Assembly (NCBI GenBank): GCA_030730585.1
Contig: JANQUV010000058.1
Coordinates: 1-53,237, forward strand
Direction: 5' to 3'
DNA length: 53,237 nt
From: Haliea sp.
GTDB taxonomy: Bacteria > Pseudomonadota > Gammaproteobacteria > Pseudomonadales > Halieaceae
The translations under genes were made by a program, and so were the position numbers. Positions 37,618-47,818 of this stretch are shown here, piece by piece (the first letter of the stretch is position 1; every line of letters starts with the position of its first letter). The notes beneath the pieces are model-generated. The model searched no databases, was not told the DNA's origin, and worked only from the letters and a program-made list of their open reading frames with translations.

Positions 37618-38417
37618 TGGATACTATGCAGGCCATGTTGTTGGCGGTTTTGCAGGGAGTAACAGAGTTTCTCCCCATCTCCAGCTCTGCGCATTTGGTC
37701 ATTCCTTCGCTGGTGCTGGGCTGGCAGGATCAGGGCCTGTCTTTTGATGTGGCGGTGCATGTTGGAACGCTGTTGGCCGTCGTGCTGTATTACCGGCGCG
37801 AGTTGCTGGATATGGCGGCGAGTTGTTTTGGACTGCTGCGGGGCCAGGCCGCTAATGACGATATCAGCCTCGTGCTGTACCTCGCCGTGGCCACGGTGCC
37901 GGTGTGTGTTGTTGGTTTTGTCGCCGACGGTTTTATTGAGTCACAGTTACGCACATTGCCGGTCATTGCCACGACGACGTTGGTGTTTGGGCTTTTGTTG
38001 GGCTTGGCAGATCGCCGGGCTCAGCGAGCGTCCTCGTTCGTAACGCTGACATTGTTTGCGGCGCTGGTCATTGGCCTTGCACAGGCGCTGGCGCCGGTTC
38101 CGGGTGTTTCGCGCTCGGGCATCACGCTCACTGCGGGCTTATTGCTGGGCTTGAACCGAGCGACCGCCGCGCGTTTTACGTTTCTATTGTCGATACCGGT
38201 GATTGCCGGTGCGGGGCTGCTGAAAGGGATGCAGCTGGTGCAGGCGAGTGTTGCCGTTGATTGGGTGCTGCTGGTGTCCGCTGCGCTGTTGGCAGCAGTG
38301 ACCGCCTACGCCTGTATCGCTCTGTTCCTGCGCTTGCTGGAGCGGTTTGGCCTGATGCCTTTTGTCTACTACCGTATTGCCCTTGCTGCCGTGCTGTATG
38401 CACTGTGGCTCGTCTAG
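37617..38417 (+). CDS. uppP: Undecaprenyl-diphosphatase
   Basis: A 266-residue integral membrane protein (BacA family) that regenerates undecaprenyl phosphate for cell-wall synthesis. GVTEFLPISSSAHLV holds the catalytic glutamate and serine region, and PVPGVSRSGITLTAGLLLG the second conserved box with its arginine. About eight hydrophobic segments follow one another. It is coupled to tsaB. Confidence 0.97.
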   Translation: MDTMQAMLLAVLQGVTEFLPISSSAHLVIPSLVLGWQDQGLSFDVAVHVGTLLAVVLYYRRELLDMAASCFGLLRGQAANDDISLVLYLAVATVPVCVVGFVADGFIESQLRTLPVIATTTLVFGLLLGLADRRAQRASSFVTLTLFAALVIGLAQALAPVPGVSRSGITLTAGLLLGLNRATAARFTFLLSIPVIAGAGLLKGMQLVQASVAVDWVLLVSAALLAAVTAYACIALFLRLLERFGLMPFVYYRIALAAVLYALWLV

Positions 38418-38442
38418 GGATATTTGAGGAGAGTATTGCACC

Positions 38443-39750
38443 ATGCACGTGGATGAGTTCAACCGCGAATTGATGGCCTTTCTGGCCGTAGCCACAACGC
38501 CCTTTCATGCCGTCAAAGCACTTGTCGCAAGCCTGGAGGCCGCCGGGTTTAGTCAGCTTTCGCCTGAAAACAACAGCGCGCTGCAAGCCGGTGCCCGCCA
38601 TTATTTGACGCGCAATGACAGCTCAATTGTTGCCTTTGTGGTGGGTGCAGACGCGCAAGCACACGGCGGTGTGCGTATGGTGGGGGCACACACCGACAGC
38701 CCGTGTTTGATGGTAAAGCCTGTTCCCGAGAAGCGTCGTGCAGGGTACTTTCTGTTGGGGGTTGAGGTGTACGGCGGTGCGCTGTTGAATCCCTGGTTCG
38801 ACCGTGACCTGTCGCTTGCGGGCCGGGTCAGCTTTGCCGATGCAGTGGGCACTCTGCAGACTGCAATGGTCGATTTTCGGCGCCCGTTGGGGGTGATACC
38901 CAGTTTGGCAATTCACCTGGACCGGGAAGCCAACCAGTCGCGTAGCGTGAATCCACAAACCGATATTTTGCCGGTGCTGGCACTGCAGGCAGATGCGAAG
39001 CTCCCTGATTTTCGCGACTTGTTGGCGCAGCGCCTGCGCGAGGAACATCCGGGTTGTGACGTGCAGCGCGTACTCGATTACGAACTGTCGTTCTACGACA
39101 CGCAGCCAGCGGCCCTGGTGGGCTTGCACGAAGAGTTTATTGCCTCGGCAAGGCTCGACAACCTGTTGAGTTGCTTTACCGGCCTGCAGGCATTGCTGGC
39201 CGCTGACGGCAAGCAGAGTTGTTTACTGGTCTGCAACGATCACGAGGAGGTGGGCAGTTTGTCGACCTCTGGCGCACAAGGGCCATTGCTGATGTCAGCC
39301 CTGCGTCGCATGGCGCCTGATGAGGTAGCTCTGGCGCAGCTGGTAGAATATTCTTTGATGATTTCTGCGGACAATGCGCATGGTGTGCACCCGAATTACG
39401 CCGACCGCCACGACGATAATCACGGGCCTTTGTTAAATGCTGGGCCGGTGATCAAAATTAACGCTAACCAACGCTACGCGACCAATGCCGAGACCGCTGG
39501 CATGTTTCGCCTGCTGGCCGAGGCCGAGGGCGTGCCGGTGCAGAGTTTTGTCGTGCGCTCTGACATGGGCTGCGGCAGCACAATCGGCCCAATCACCGCG
39601 GGCGGCACGGGTATTCGCACGCTGGACGTGGGCGTTCCCACCTTTGCGATGCACTCCATTCGAGAGTTGGCGGGGCGTGACGATGCGGCACATTTGTCGC
39701 GTGTGTTGCGGCGCTTTTACAACCATGCAGGATCGTTGATCCCGGCCTGA
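38443..39750 (+). CDS. apeB: M18-family aminopeptidase
   Basis: A 435-residue zinc aminopeptidase, probably cytoplasmic. Metal ligands are seen in [14 protein letters not shown] (H and D), DHEEVGSL (the catalytic Glu pair) and a late IRELAG region near [30 protein letters not shown] and [10 protein letters not shown] are family signatures. The gene stands alone between uppP and trpS. Confidence 0.92.
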   Translation: MHVDEFNRELMAFLAVATTPFHAVKALVASLEAAGFSQLSPENNSALQAGARHYLTRNDSSIVAFVVGADAQAHGGVRMVGAHTDSPCLMVKPVPEKRRAGYFLLGVEVYGGALLNPWFDRDLSLAGRVSFADAVGTLQTAMVDFRRPLGVIPSLAIHLDREANQSRSVNPQTDILPVLALQADAKLPDFRDLLAQRLREEHPGCDVQRVLDYELSFYDTQPAALVGLHEEFIASARLDNLLSCFTGLQALLAADGKQSCLLVCNDHEEVGSLSTSGAQGPLLMSALRRMAPDEVALAQLVEYSLMISADNAHGVHPNYADRHDDNHGPLLNAGPVIKINANQRYATNAETAGMFRLLAEAEGVPVQSFVVRSDMGCGSTIGPITAGGTGIRTLDVGVPTFAMHSIRELAGRDDAAHLSRVLRRFYNHAGSLIPA

Positions 39751-39868
39751 GCCTGCGCTAAACGCGAACCAAACCCCGCGTTCAAAGCCGGTCGCAAAAA
39801 TAGCCAGCGCGCAGTACAGGCGATAAACTTGCGGCCACACCCTATTCGCTTCCACCGACAGGATTCTC

Positions 39869-40876
39869 ATGAGCACACAACGCGTTCTCACCGGTATCAC
39901 CACCACCGGTACGCCACACCTGGGCAATTTCGTGGGTGCCATTCGCCCGGCCATTGCGGCGTCGAACGACCCGGCAGTGGAGTCGTTTCTTTTCTTGGCG
40001 GATTACCATGCGCTCATCAAGTGCCAGGACCCTGCGCAAGTGCGCCAGTCCAGCAAAGAAATAGCGGCAACGTGGTTAGCGCTAGGCCTGGATACTGAGC
40101 GAGCAGTTTTTTACCGGCAGTCCGATATCCCGGAGATTCCCGAACTCACCTGGATTCTGTGCTGTAACGCGGCTAAGGGTTTGATGAATCGCGCTCATGC
40201 CTACAAGGCCGCTGTGCAAGCCAACGAGGAGGCGGGAGAGGACCCCGACTTCGGTATTACAATGGGGCTGTTCAGCTACCCGGTGCTGATGGCCGCCGAC
40301 ATCCTGATGTTTGGTGCACATCAGGTGCCCGTAGGGCGCGACCAGATACAGCATGTAGAAATGGCCCGCGATATCGCCCAGCGTTTTAATCATAACTTTG
40401 CGCCTTTGTTCACCCTGCCCGAGGCCGTGGTGGAAGACCACGTTGCCGTATTACAAGGCTTGGACGGGCGCAAGATGAGCAAGAGTTATCACAATACTAT
40501 CCCGCTGTTTCTGCCTGAAAAACAGCTGCGCAAGGCGATCAACAAGATCAAAACGAATCTGCTGGAACCGGGTGAGCCAAAGGATGCAGACGATTCGACG
40601 GTGTTCCAGATTTGGAGTGCCTTCGCCTCTGCACAAGAAACGGCGCGCATGCGGGCCGATTTTGAATCGGGTATTGCTTGGGGTGAAGCCAAGCGGCAGC
40701 TGTTTGAGCTGGTCAATGAGCAGTTGGCGCCCGCGCGAGAGCGTTATGAGGCGTTAATGAGCGACCCCGCGCACATTGAAGCCGTGCTCAAGCGGGGCGC
40801 AGAACGCGCGCGTGAACACAGCGCGCCCTTACTGGCGCAGGTGCGTAAAGCGGTTGGCATTGCGGAAATGTGCTGA
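39869..40876 (+). CDS. trpS: Tryptophan-tRNA ligase
   Basis: A 335-residue class I synthetase. The HIGH-equivalent is [12 protein letters not shown] and the KMSKS loop is [27 protein letters not shown]-like sequence ([13 protein letters not shown]) is also present. The start codon ATG at 39869 fits the conserved [10 protein letters not shown]. It ends 8 nt before the convergent TonB-dependent receptor gene. Confidence 0.96.
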   Translation: MSTQRVLTGITTTGTPHLGNFVGAIRPAIAASNDPAVESFLFLADYHALIKCQDPAQVRQSSKEIAATWLALGLDTERAVFYRQSDIPEIPELTWILCCNAAKGLMNRAHAYKAAVQANEEAGEDPDFGITMGLFSYPVLMAADILMFGAHQVPVGRDQIQHVEMARDIAQRFNHNFAPLFTLPEAVVEDHVAVLQGLDGRKMSKSYHNTIPLFLPEKQLRKAINKIKTNLLEPGEPKDADDSTVFQIWSAFASAQETARMRADFESGIAWGEAKRQLFELVNEQLAPARERYEALMSDPAHIEAVLKRGAERAREHSAPLLAQVRKAVGIAEMC

Positions 40877-40884
40877 GCAACGCG

Positions 40885-42945
40885 TCAGCTTTGCCCCCAG
40901 CCATAGCGTAGTTCTACGAAGACACCGCGCGGCCTGCCGACAAAATAGCGGTAGTTGCCAAAGCCGACATCGGCGCGTTCAGCATAGTCTTCATCAAGCA
41001 GATTGGTGATGCGCAGCGTGGCAGCGAGATTTTGTGTAAGCGGGGTGCTAACGCGCAGGTTAAGCAGTGAGTGCCCTTCATACTGGAACTCGTTTTCAGG
41101 CTCCAGATAGTAGTCGTCCATATACACCCACTCTAGCTCGGCGACCGGCGCGCTGCCATGGCGCGAGGCAAATTCCCAACCGATTCTGGCACTGCCAAAT
41201 AGCCGCGGCGCGGTGTCAATGTCGTTGCCGTCAATCGAACCATTCACACCCAGCGGCAGTGCGTTGTTGGCGTAGCGATGGCGTGCGGCCGTGGCATCCA
41301 GCCGCGCGTACCAGGCGTTGTTACTGCGATAGTCCAGGCTGATCTCCAGGCCCGCGTGTTCGGTACGTGCACCGCTCACGTTGCGGCGATCTTCGTCTTG
41401 AAAAATCACCTCATCCTTGTTCATGTGGTAAAGCGATAGGTCATAGCGTATGCCAGAAGCAGTGGCGCCGCGCATGCCAAACTCAATGTTATCCATCACC
41501 TCGGAATCGAGGTCGGCGACGGATTGGCCCGACTGCAGCCGGTAGAGTTCGCTGGTGTCTGGCGCGCGGAAACCGTTGGCGGCGCGCAGGTAAATACTGT
41601 GATCGGGGAGCCACAAGAAGCTGACACCACCATTAAGTGACCAGTCAGTAAAGCTGTCGTTGCGATCGGCGACGCGGAAAAAGCGGCAGGCGCTGGCCTC
41701 GGGTGCACAGACAGACCCGTCCGGGCCTCGGTTGTCATAGTCGTAGTGGGTGTATTCGAGGCGCGCACCACCGTCCAGTGTCCAGCGCTCAGATAACGCA
41801 TAGCGCAGTTGCGCCCAAGCGGCGCCTACACTGGCGTCGACCTGGTAGTCGTAGTGTGTGCCTGCGGGCTGGTTTGGGCTGAAAGGCTGTGCCTGCTCTT
41901 CTTGCAGCCAGCCGTCAGTGATTTCCATGTCGGCACCGCCTACCCAGCTCAAGGCATTATGCTCACCGTGTAGAGCGGTTCGCAGCCCAACAGACTCGTG
42001 GCCATTGCGCTCCACTGGCTGCCAGGGCAGGAAGTGTTGCAAGAACTCCATCTGGTTTCTACGCAGGTAGGGGGTGATGCTGAGTTGCTGGCCACCACTG
42101 AGTTCGCGGCTGGCTTCGCTGTAGAGGCGCAGCGACCACGCATCGCGGTAAGCCTCCGGGTTGGGGTTGCTGCGGCGCAGTGCGTCGTCTTTGTAGGCTT
42201 CAAAGCCCTGAATGAATCCGGCCGTTTCCTGGTTCAAGTTGGCGCCGTCCAACACGGTGCGAATGCTCCAGACATCGCCAATGTAGTCGTGGCGCAGTGT
42301 CAGCTTTTGTTGATCGTAGCCGGAATCGTCTTGATACCCGCCGTCGGTTGCCACATTGCCGCGCAGGCTGAATGCATGGGAACCGCTACCGTGATTCAGG
42401 CTGATCTTTGCCCGGTAGTAGTCCTCGGAGCCGGATTCGACGGCGACTTGCTGGCCTGCCGCAGGGTTGGGTGCCGCACTGAGGACGTTAATCACTCCGT
42501 GCATCGCATTGGACCCATAACTTGCGCCCGCGGGCCCTTTGATAACCTCAATACGGCCGGCTTGCTCAAGGTTGGCGTCGAACAGTTGGTTGACGTTGCA
42601 GAAGCCAGGTGCGCGCAGGCTGATGCCGTCGGCAGCAATAAAAAATGAGCCACAGCCTCCTGCTCCGGTGAGTACGGGCGAGCGCAGGGCAGTGAGGCTT
42701 TCCTGCCCATTGCCGCGGCTGATCCAGGCGCCCGGGACCTGCTGCATGATCTCGCTGGGGTGGGTGTGCCCCACGAGTCTCAGCGCCTCGTCGTCCACCA
42801 CAGACCAGGCAAGCGGCAGGCGGTTGGCGTCTTCACTGATGCGTTTGGCACTAACAATCACCTGTTCCAAGGCGGGTTCACTGCTGACGACAGACGTGCA
42901 GAAGGTGGCCAAGAGGGCGCCGGCCAGTGCTTTCATAGTATGCAT
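40885..42945 (-). CDS. TonB-dependent outer-membrane receptor
   Basis: A 686-residue barrel receptor. A signal peptide (LAGALLATFCTSVVSSE) precedes a TonB-box-like EQVIVSAKR, a plug domain (PSEIMQQVPGAWISRG, IEVIKGPAGASYGSNAMHGVINVLS) and the barrel (NGFRAPDTSELYRLQSG, LRITNLLDEDYAERA). The ATG at 42945 has AGGA 7 nt upstream; in-frame codons up to 43116 overlap the globin gene and are rejected. It starts 4 nt after a truncated haemoglobin gene, so iron, haem or a small redox ligand is a plausible substrate; the sequence does not name it. Confidence 0.9.
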   Translation of the reverse strand: MHTMKALAGALLATFCTSVVSSEPALEQVIVSAKRISEDANRLPLAWSVVDDEALRLVGHTHPSEIMQQVPGAWISRGNGQESLTALRSPVLTGAGGCGSFFIAADGISLRAPGFCNVNQLFDANLEQAGRIEVIKGPAGASYGSNAMHGVINVLSAAPNPAAGQQVAVESGSEDYYRAKISLNHGSGSHAFSLRGNVATDGGYQDDSGYDQQKLTLRHDYIGDVWSIRTVLDGANLNQETAGFIQGFEAYKDDALRRSNPNPEAYRDAWSLRLYSEASRELSGGQQLSITPYLRRNQMEFLQHFLPWQPVERNGHESVGLRTALHGEHNALSWVGGADMEITDGWLQEEQAQPFSPNQPAGTHYDYQVDASVGAAWAQLRYALSERWTLDGGARLEYTHYDYDNRGPDGSVCAPEASACRFFRVADRNDSFTDWSLNGGVSFLWLPDHSIYLRAANGFRAPDTSELYRLQSGQSVADLDSEVMDNIEFGMRGATASGIRYDLSLYHMNKDEVIFQDEDRRNVSGARTEHAGLEISLDYRSNNAWYARLDATAARHRYANNALPLGVNGSIDGNDIDTAPRLFGSARIGWEFASRHGSAPVAELEWVYMDDYYLEPENEFQYEGHSLLNLRVSTPLTQNLAATLRITNLLDEDYAERADVGFGNYRYFVGRPRGVFVELRYGWGQS

Positions 42946-42949
42946 TACA

Positions 42950-43378
42950 TTATCCTGCGGCGATGATATTGGGGTTATTGCGCGGCGAGTCGTCGTTATC
43001 GCGGTTTTGCACGGCTTGCACGATACGTTGCAAGGGCACACGCAGCATATCTTTGAGTGCGTCGCTGGCCCTGCTTTCTTCCAGCGCCTTTTCCATGCAC
43101 CACAGCCACTGCTCACTCATTTTCGGGCCGATATGGTAGGCAGCATGCGGCTCCGTGAGGCATACGCCGCCGTGCTTTTCTGCATAGCGCGGTGGCCCAC
43201 CCATCCACCCCGTGAGGTAGTCGGCCAACCGGTCTGTCACTGGCCCCAGATCGGCGGCGTGCATGGCGCGCAACTCTCGCACTTCATCGCGCGTGTCCAT
43301 AATGCGATAAAAATCCTCACACAAGCGCTGGATGCCAGCGTCTCCGAGGATGCCGTAGGGTGTGTTTGGCGTATTCAT
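42950..43378 (-). CDS. Group II truncated haemoglobin
   Basis: A 142-residue 2-on-2 globin. Likely key residues: Y24 (B10, DFYRIMD), proximal H78 (EPHAAYHIGP) and W91 (G8, EQWLWCM), the Trp being typical of group II. The HGG turn is at RYAEKHGG. Such globins bind oxygen or NO and act in detoxification or redox work. Its stop is 4 nt from the TonB-receptor start, so they form an operon. The C-terminal tail (DDSPRNNPNIIAAG) lies beyond the globin fold. Confidence 0.85.
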   Translation of the reverse strand: MNTPNTPYGILGDAGIQRLCEDFYRIMDTRDEVRELRAMHAADLGPVTDRLADYLTGWMGGPPRYAEKHGGVCLTEPHAAYHIGPKMSEQWLWCMEKALEESRASDALKDMLRVPLQRIVQAVQNRDNDDSPRNNPNIIAAG

Positions 43379-43442
43379 AGTCGACTGTTGTAAGGTTGAT
43401 TCGGGAGATGGCCAGTTTACGCGCGACGACGGCGAATGTCCT

Positions 43443-43471
43443 GCCCGGTGGAGTGGAAGGCTGAACCGGGC
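43443..43471 (-). terminator. Hairpin downstream of pldA
   Basis: GCCCGGT and ACCGGGC (43443-43449 and 43465-43471) form a 7-bp stem with a 15-nt loop in the 119-nt gap between pldA and the globin gene. No T-run follows on the minus strand, so its role as terminator is weakly supported. Confidence 0.25.
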
Positions 43472-43497
43472 GTAGCTTAGGTATTACAACACAGGCG

Positions 43498-44517
43498 TTA
43501 AAGCAGATCCGTCATGGACAGGCCGACGCCGATGCGACTCTGGTGGAGGTCGTAATCGATCAGGCTCTCACCATAGCCATTGAAGTACTGCACATAACCT
43601 TTGAAGCGTCGGTTGACCGGGAAGGTCCACTCCAGCTGCACGGCGCCGCGATTGTCCGCTTGCAGGTTGTTGCGCACCTGCACGGCAAACTCATGTTGCT
43701 CCCATTTCCAGATGCCGGTGAGGTCACCGTAACCCATATAGTCTTCAATATCCGGGTTATCATCGCTTTTGCTGCTTTCCGGGATGCGGTACCAGCCACG
43801 TGCGTTCAGGGTCATGCGGCGGCGCTCAAAAGCGGCACCAGCAATGATGCGGTTCCAGCTGCGTGACAAGTCACCGGCTTGCCCATTGGACTCATGGACG
43901 AAGCCCACGTCCCAGAGCGTGTTGGTGAAGCCAAGGAAGCGCCAGTTGTTGGTAAAAGACAACGATATCTCTGGCTGGTAGTTGGTTTCGCGGAAAGGTG
44001 ACGATTCGTTGTAAAGCTGCCACCAGTTGCGTTGCGTATAGCCTACCCACAGGTGGTTATTGTGTCCAAGGATGTTCTCCCAGGCGATAGTCTTCAGACT
44101 CAACTGGAACTTCGCCTCCAGTCGGTCGATGGGCTCATCGGGTTGTTGGAGTGCCCAGGCATCCCGGTTCAGCGTGTCACTGTAGGTAAGCGGTAGCAAA
44201 TAGTTGCGATGATGCGGGGTAATGACCCAGGCGTTGCCAGTGATCTCCGCCTCCTCGGCAATACGTTTGCCAAACAGCAGTTCTTCTTCCGCCAGGTTGA
44301 CGGGCACCACGGCCTCCTCCTCGAGGCCGGTGTCATCCCCATCGGCGCCCCATCCAAGCGACCAGTCGGCGGTATCTGGCAGGCTGCGCCCGGCGGCGGC
44401 GTCATAGCACGCCAAGCGGCTTTGGTCGTCGGCGATGGATACGCAATTCTCCGCGTGTGCCGGAGACTGGGCGGCCGCCACCAGAGCCAGCAGCAAGAAG
44501 ATGTTAGGTGGTTTCAT
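43498..44517 (-). CDS. pldA: Outer-membrane phospholipase A
   Basis: A 339-residue barrel enzyme that hydrolyses phospholipids displaced to the outer leaflet. A signal peptide ends near PAHAEN. The active-site motif VHESNG gives H208 and S210, with the Asn in SRSWNRI; WWQLYNESSPFRETNYQP is the usual calcium and dimer region. The C-terminus ends in a beta strand (GVGLSMTDLL). The order on this strand is Rieske remnant, pldA, globin, receptor; spacing of 96 and 119 nt suggests separate or loose coupling. Confidence 0.92.
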   Translation of the reverse strand: MKPPNIFLLLALVAAAQSPAHAENCVSIADDQSRLACYDAAAGRSLPDTADWSLGWGADGDDTGLEEEAVVPVNLAEEELLFGKRIAEEAEITGNAWVITPHHRNYLLPLTYSDTLNRDAWALQQPDEPIDRLEAKFQLSLKTIAWENILGHNNHLWVGYTQRNWWQLYNESSPFRETNYQPEISLSFTNNWRFLGFTNTLWDVGFVHESNGQAGDLSRSWNRIIAGAAFERRRMTLNARGWYRIPESSKSDDNPDIEDYMGYGDLTGIWKWEQHEFAVQVRNNLQADNRGAVQLEWTFPVNRRFKGYVQYFNGYGESLIDYDLHQSRIGVGLSMTDLL

Positions 44518-44613
44518 TCACATGGTAGCAGGCTGGCAGCGAAGCGAGCAGTGTAGCGGAACGCACTGCTGGGTGACAGGGACGTCTCCCCATTCTGTGC
44601 CGAACAGACCACG

Positions 44614-45513
44614 TTATGCCAGTTGGGCCTGCCTGATTTGGCGTGCCAGATACCTCTGGAATAACCAGATGGGTTGCTCCAGGGAGCAAAGGGGGCCTGG
44701 GGTATAGGCAGTGGAGCCCAAACCGGACTGCACAGCGCCACACATTTCCATATCCTCAAGATGAAACGTGCGCATCATTTCAACTTCATCGGCAAGGGTT
44801 TGAGGGTAATTTTCCGAGTCGGCCGAGCCCGGGTGGACTAAGAGGGTCGTCCGTATTTGCATAAGACCCGCAGCCAGGGGTTGCAGACGATACCAGTACA
44901 CGCGGTCTGCCGCGACAAACCAGAGCGTGGTGGGCGCAGCAAGGTATGCCGTCCACTCCAGAAAATCTGACTCCAGTAGCCCTGGAATAGGCGCAAAGCT
45001 TAATAGTTGGGGTTGGCCGGCTTTAACCTTACGCTGCAGTTGCTCAGACAGAGGCAAGTGGCATACCTGAAAATGTTCGCCTTCCTCATCGGTCCAGCAA
45101 CCTTGCGCAGGCATTATCGGTTGAAACAGTGTGTGGTGAGCGCCAGCGTGGTGGTAAGGCTCCATGAAATTCTCAACCAGTACTTTCCAGTTGAACGGGC
45201 AATCCCAGCCTATGTCCGCAACCATTGTGAGGTCAGCCATCTTCCAGCGGCCTAAGTGCGTGTTCAGGCCAGCAAATTGCTCGCTGACAGGCTGTGCATC
45301 GCCGCTCAAGTTAACAAACACAAAGCCTTGCCACACTGCGCTGGTGAATTCGTGCAGGCCAAGGCTTTTTTCGGCCACCTCAGGATGATCCTTCATAAAA
45401 GGCGCACCTTTCAACGCGCCGTCGAGTCCATAGACCCAGTGGTGATAGGGGCATTGATACTGGGTGCAGTTGCCCTCAGATAGATGTCCAAACTCAGGCG
45501 GCATAACGTCCAT
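44614..45513 (-). pseudogene. Rieske oxygenase alpha subunit lacking its N-terminus
   Basis: The 299 codons match the C-terminal three quarters of a ring-hydroxylating-type oxygenase. The second Rieske half is present (C21, H24 in QCPYHHW) but the first CxH half is missing. Catalytic mononuclear-iron ligands look intact (H121 and H126 in ENFMEPYHHAGAHH; an Asp in HLEDMEMC). In frame, a TAA lies 39 nt upstream of the first ATG, and none of the three upstream frames shows the missing CxH motif. Without it a [2Fe-2S] cluster cannot be bound as in the family. A 5' deletion is the simplest reading; a sequencing or assembly fault is the alternative. Confidence 0.65.
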
Positions 45514-45873
45514 GCCGAGGCGGGAATCATCGGTGTCCTCGCTGTTTTACGCTTAATTTACCGTCGGTTCTGCAAGTGCGGGGTTGCGTCGCTCCCCGAA
45601 TCAATATTGGCGCAGCAACTTGCATGCCAAGATGTATGTATAACGTCACCCCGTTGATTTATAGAGTTTTATTGATGCGGGAAGTGTTCGAAGCCATTGT
45701 CTATCGATAGTCATGCACTGCTATGAGTAAGTCTGTGTGTCGTAATGGTGCATGTGTGTCGCGGATGCCCAGCCCGGCACACTCTGCTAGAATCGCGGCT
45801 CGCGTGGCGGGGCTCTGGGTAGCCGCCCGCCTGTTCTATTGCTCCGTGTCGGGGCACAACACGGGAACCTGCA
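45514..45873. other. Intergenic region upstream of purC and the Rieske remnant
   Basis: 360 nt without a gene I can support. It is more AT-rich in the middle (45600-45680) and contains a 10-bp palindrome CTATCGATAG at 45701-45710. Open frames on the plus strand (such as one from 45723) lack homology and a ribosome-binding site. It should hold the purC promoter, but I see no convincing hexamer pair. Confidence 0.5.
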
Positions 45874-46977
45874 ATGAGCCTTGCCCACACTGTGCTGGCG
45901 GTGAACAACGACCTTCCCCTGCGTGTCGGTGCCCCCGTGCACTCGGGCAAAGTGCGCTCGGTGTACTGGCTTACTGCCGCCGACAGTGAGCGGCTGATAC
46001 GTGACCGTGGCTACCCGGTGGCTGCAGACACGCCGCTTGCAGTGATGGTGATTAGTGACCGTATCTCCGCTTTCGAATGCATTTGGGAGGCAGAGGAGGG
46101 CCTGGCCGGCGTGCCGGGCAAGGGCGCGGCCCTGAACGCCATCTCCAACCACTGGTTTCAGCGCTTCCGCGAGCACGGGCTGGCGCCCAGCCACATTCTC
46201 GAGACGCCTCACCCGCTGGTGTGGATCGTGCAAAAGGCGCGGCCGGTGATGATTGAAGCCATTGCCCGTCAATACATTACCGGATCCATGTGGCGCGCCT
46301 ACAGCAAGGGTGAACGGGTGTTCTGTGGCTTGCGCTTGCCAGACGGGCTGCAGAAAGACCAGAAACTGCCAGAGTTGTTAATTACCCCGTCGACCAAAGG
46401 CATTCTACAGGGCATTCCCGGAGTCCCCGCCCAAGACGACGTGAATGTGTCTCGGCAGAATTTATCCGAGCACTTCAAGGCTTTCGGTTTTCGCGCGGCG
46501 AGCGACGTGGATCACTATGAAGCGCTGCTGCGTGCCGGCTTCGATGTGATCAGCGCTGAGCTGGCGGCCCTCGGGCAGATCTTTGTCGATACCAAGTTCG
46601 AGTTCGGCTATGTCACCGATGCGCAGGGTCAGGAGCAGCTTATTTACATGGATGAGGTAGGCACGCCCGATTCATCGCGAATTTGGGATGCGGCACAATG
46701 GCGCGCCGGGCGCGTGGTCGAAAACTCCAAGGAAGGGTTTCGCCAGTTGTTGTTGAATCACTTCCCGGATCCCGACATTTTGCTCAACAAGGATCGTATG
46801 CAAGAACGCCTGGCGCTGGCCCGCAACAATCTGCTGCCCGCCAGCGTGCTGCAGGCAGTGTCTGCAACCTACATTGGCCTGGCCGAAAAAATTACCGGCC
46901 AGCCACTGCCGCGCAGTGAGGATCCCCGGCGCGAAATCCTCGCGCTCATGGGCAGTGAGTTTGGCCTGTTAGGCTGA
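45874..46977 (+). CDS. purC: Phosphoribosylaminoimidazole-succinocarboxamide synthase
   Basis: A 367-residue SAICAR synthase of purine synthesis, of the long type. [10 protein letters not shown] is the ATP-binding start, [13 protein letters not shown] and [21 protein letters not shown] (in part) carry conserved sites, and [19 protein letters not shown] and [17 protein letters not shown] are family signatures. The ATG has GGGA 7-8 nt upstream. It is followed by a permease after 9 nt. Confidence 0.93.
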   Translation: MSLAHTVLAVNNDLPLRVGAPVHSGKVRSVYWLTAADSERLIRDRGYPVAADTPLAVMVISDRISAFECIWEAEEGLAGVPGKGAALNAISNHWFQRFREHGLAPSHILETPHPLVWIVQKARPVMIEAIARQYITGSMWRAYSKGERVFCGLRLPDGLQKDQKLPELLITPSTKGILQGIPGVPAQDDVNVSRQNLSEHFKAFGFRAASDVDHYEALLRAGFDVISAELAALGQIFVDTKFEFGYVTDAQGQEQLIYMDEVGTPDSSRIWDAAQWRAGRVVENSKEGFRQLLLNHFPDPDILLNKDRMQERLALARNNLLPASVLQAVSATYIGLAEKITGQPLPRSEDPRREILALMGSEFGLLG

Positions 46978-46986
46978 GCTCTTACC

Positions 46987-47742
46987 GTGTTTTCCGACCC
47001 TGCCTTCTATTTCGTCAGCATTCCTGCCGTGCTGCTGTACGGCATCGCCAAGGGCGGATTCGGCGGTGCGGTGGCGGTATTGGCGGTTCCTCTTATGGCG
47101 TTGGTGATGTCGCCCACGCAGGCGGCGGCCATTCTTCTGCCGATTCTGGTGGTGATGGATGCTTTCGTTGTGCGCACCTATTGGGGGGTGTTTGATCGTC
47201 GTGCACTGCAGTTGTTGCTGCCTGGTGCGCTGGTTGGCATCGCGGTGGGCTTTCTCACCGCCGGTGTTATGGATGATGACTACATGCGGATTCTGGTTGG
47301 CCTGCTGTCCACGGCGTTTGGTTTGCAGCAACTACTCGGGTTCACCGCGCGTGCCAGCCGCACGCACAACCCTCGTGCCGCCGCTTTTTTCGGTACCTTG
47401 GCCGGCTTTACCAGTTTCAGCATTCATGCCGGCGGCCCGCCGTTGACGATGTATCTGTTGCCCAAAGGCCTGTCACCCTTGCTGTTTGCCGGCACCGCTG
47501 GGTTGTTTTTTGCGGTGGTCAACGTGGTCAAGCTGGTGCCGTACTATTGGCTGGGCCAGTTCAGCACCAGTAATGTGTTGTATTCTTTGCTCTTGGTACC
47601 CTTGGCACCGCTGGGGGTGTGGATTGGTCACGAACTGGTCAAGCGCTCTCCCGCAGTCTTTTACTACCGGGTAATCAGTTTTTTTCTGGTCGTACTGGGC
47701 GCCAGGTTGCTCTGGGTGGGGCTGTCAGGGCTGGTTGGCTGA
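46987..47742 (+). CDS. TauE/SafE-family membrane transporter
   Basis: A 251-residue protein of about eight hydrophobic segments, of the sulfite exporter TauE/SafE family. YGIAKGGFGGAVAVLAVPLM and GFTSFSIHAGGPPLTMYLLP are the two repeated family motifs. The start is GTG at 46987, 9 nt after purC. Family members move sulfite, sulfonates or other anions; the cargo here is unknown. Confidence 0.88.
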   Translation: MFSDPAFYFVSIPAVLLYGIAKGGFGGAVAVLAVPLMALVMSPTQAAAILLPILVVMDAFVVRTYWGVFDRRALQLLLPGALVGIAVGFLTAGVMDDDYMRILVGLLSTAFGLQQLLGFTARASRTHNPRAAAFFGTLAGFTSFSIHAGGPPLTMYLLPKGLSPLLFAGTAGLFFAVVNVVKLVPYYWLGQFSTSNVLYSLLLVPLAPLGVWIGHELVKRSPAVFYYRVISFFLVVLGARLLWVGLSGLVG

Positions 47743-47818
47743 GTGCGCAGGCGGTGGTATATCGGCCCTGCATTGCCTATAGTTCTGACTCCATAACATT
47801 TGAATAGAGGGAAGCACC

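Noticed and set aside
43386-43491. TGTTGTAA and TTACAACA 8-nt inverted pair flanking the globin leader
   Set aside because: The spacing is about 90 nt and the match is too short to claim an operator.
45723-45989. Plus-strand 88-codon frame upstream of purC
   Set aside because: Overlaps purC, and has no homologue or ribosome-binding site.
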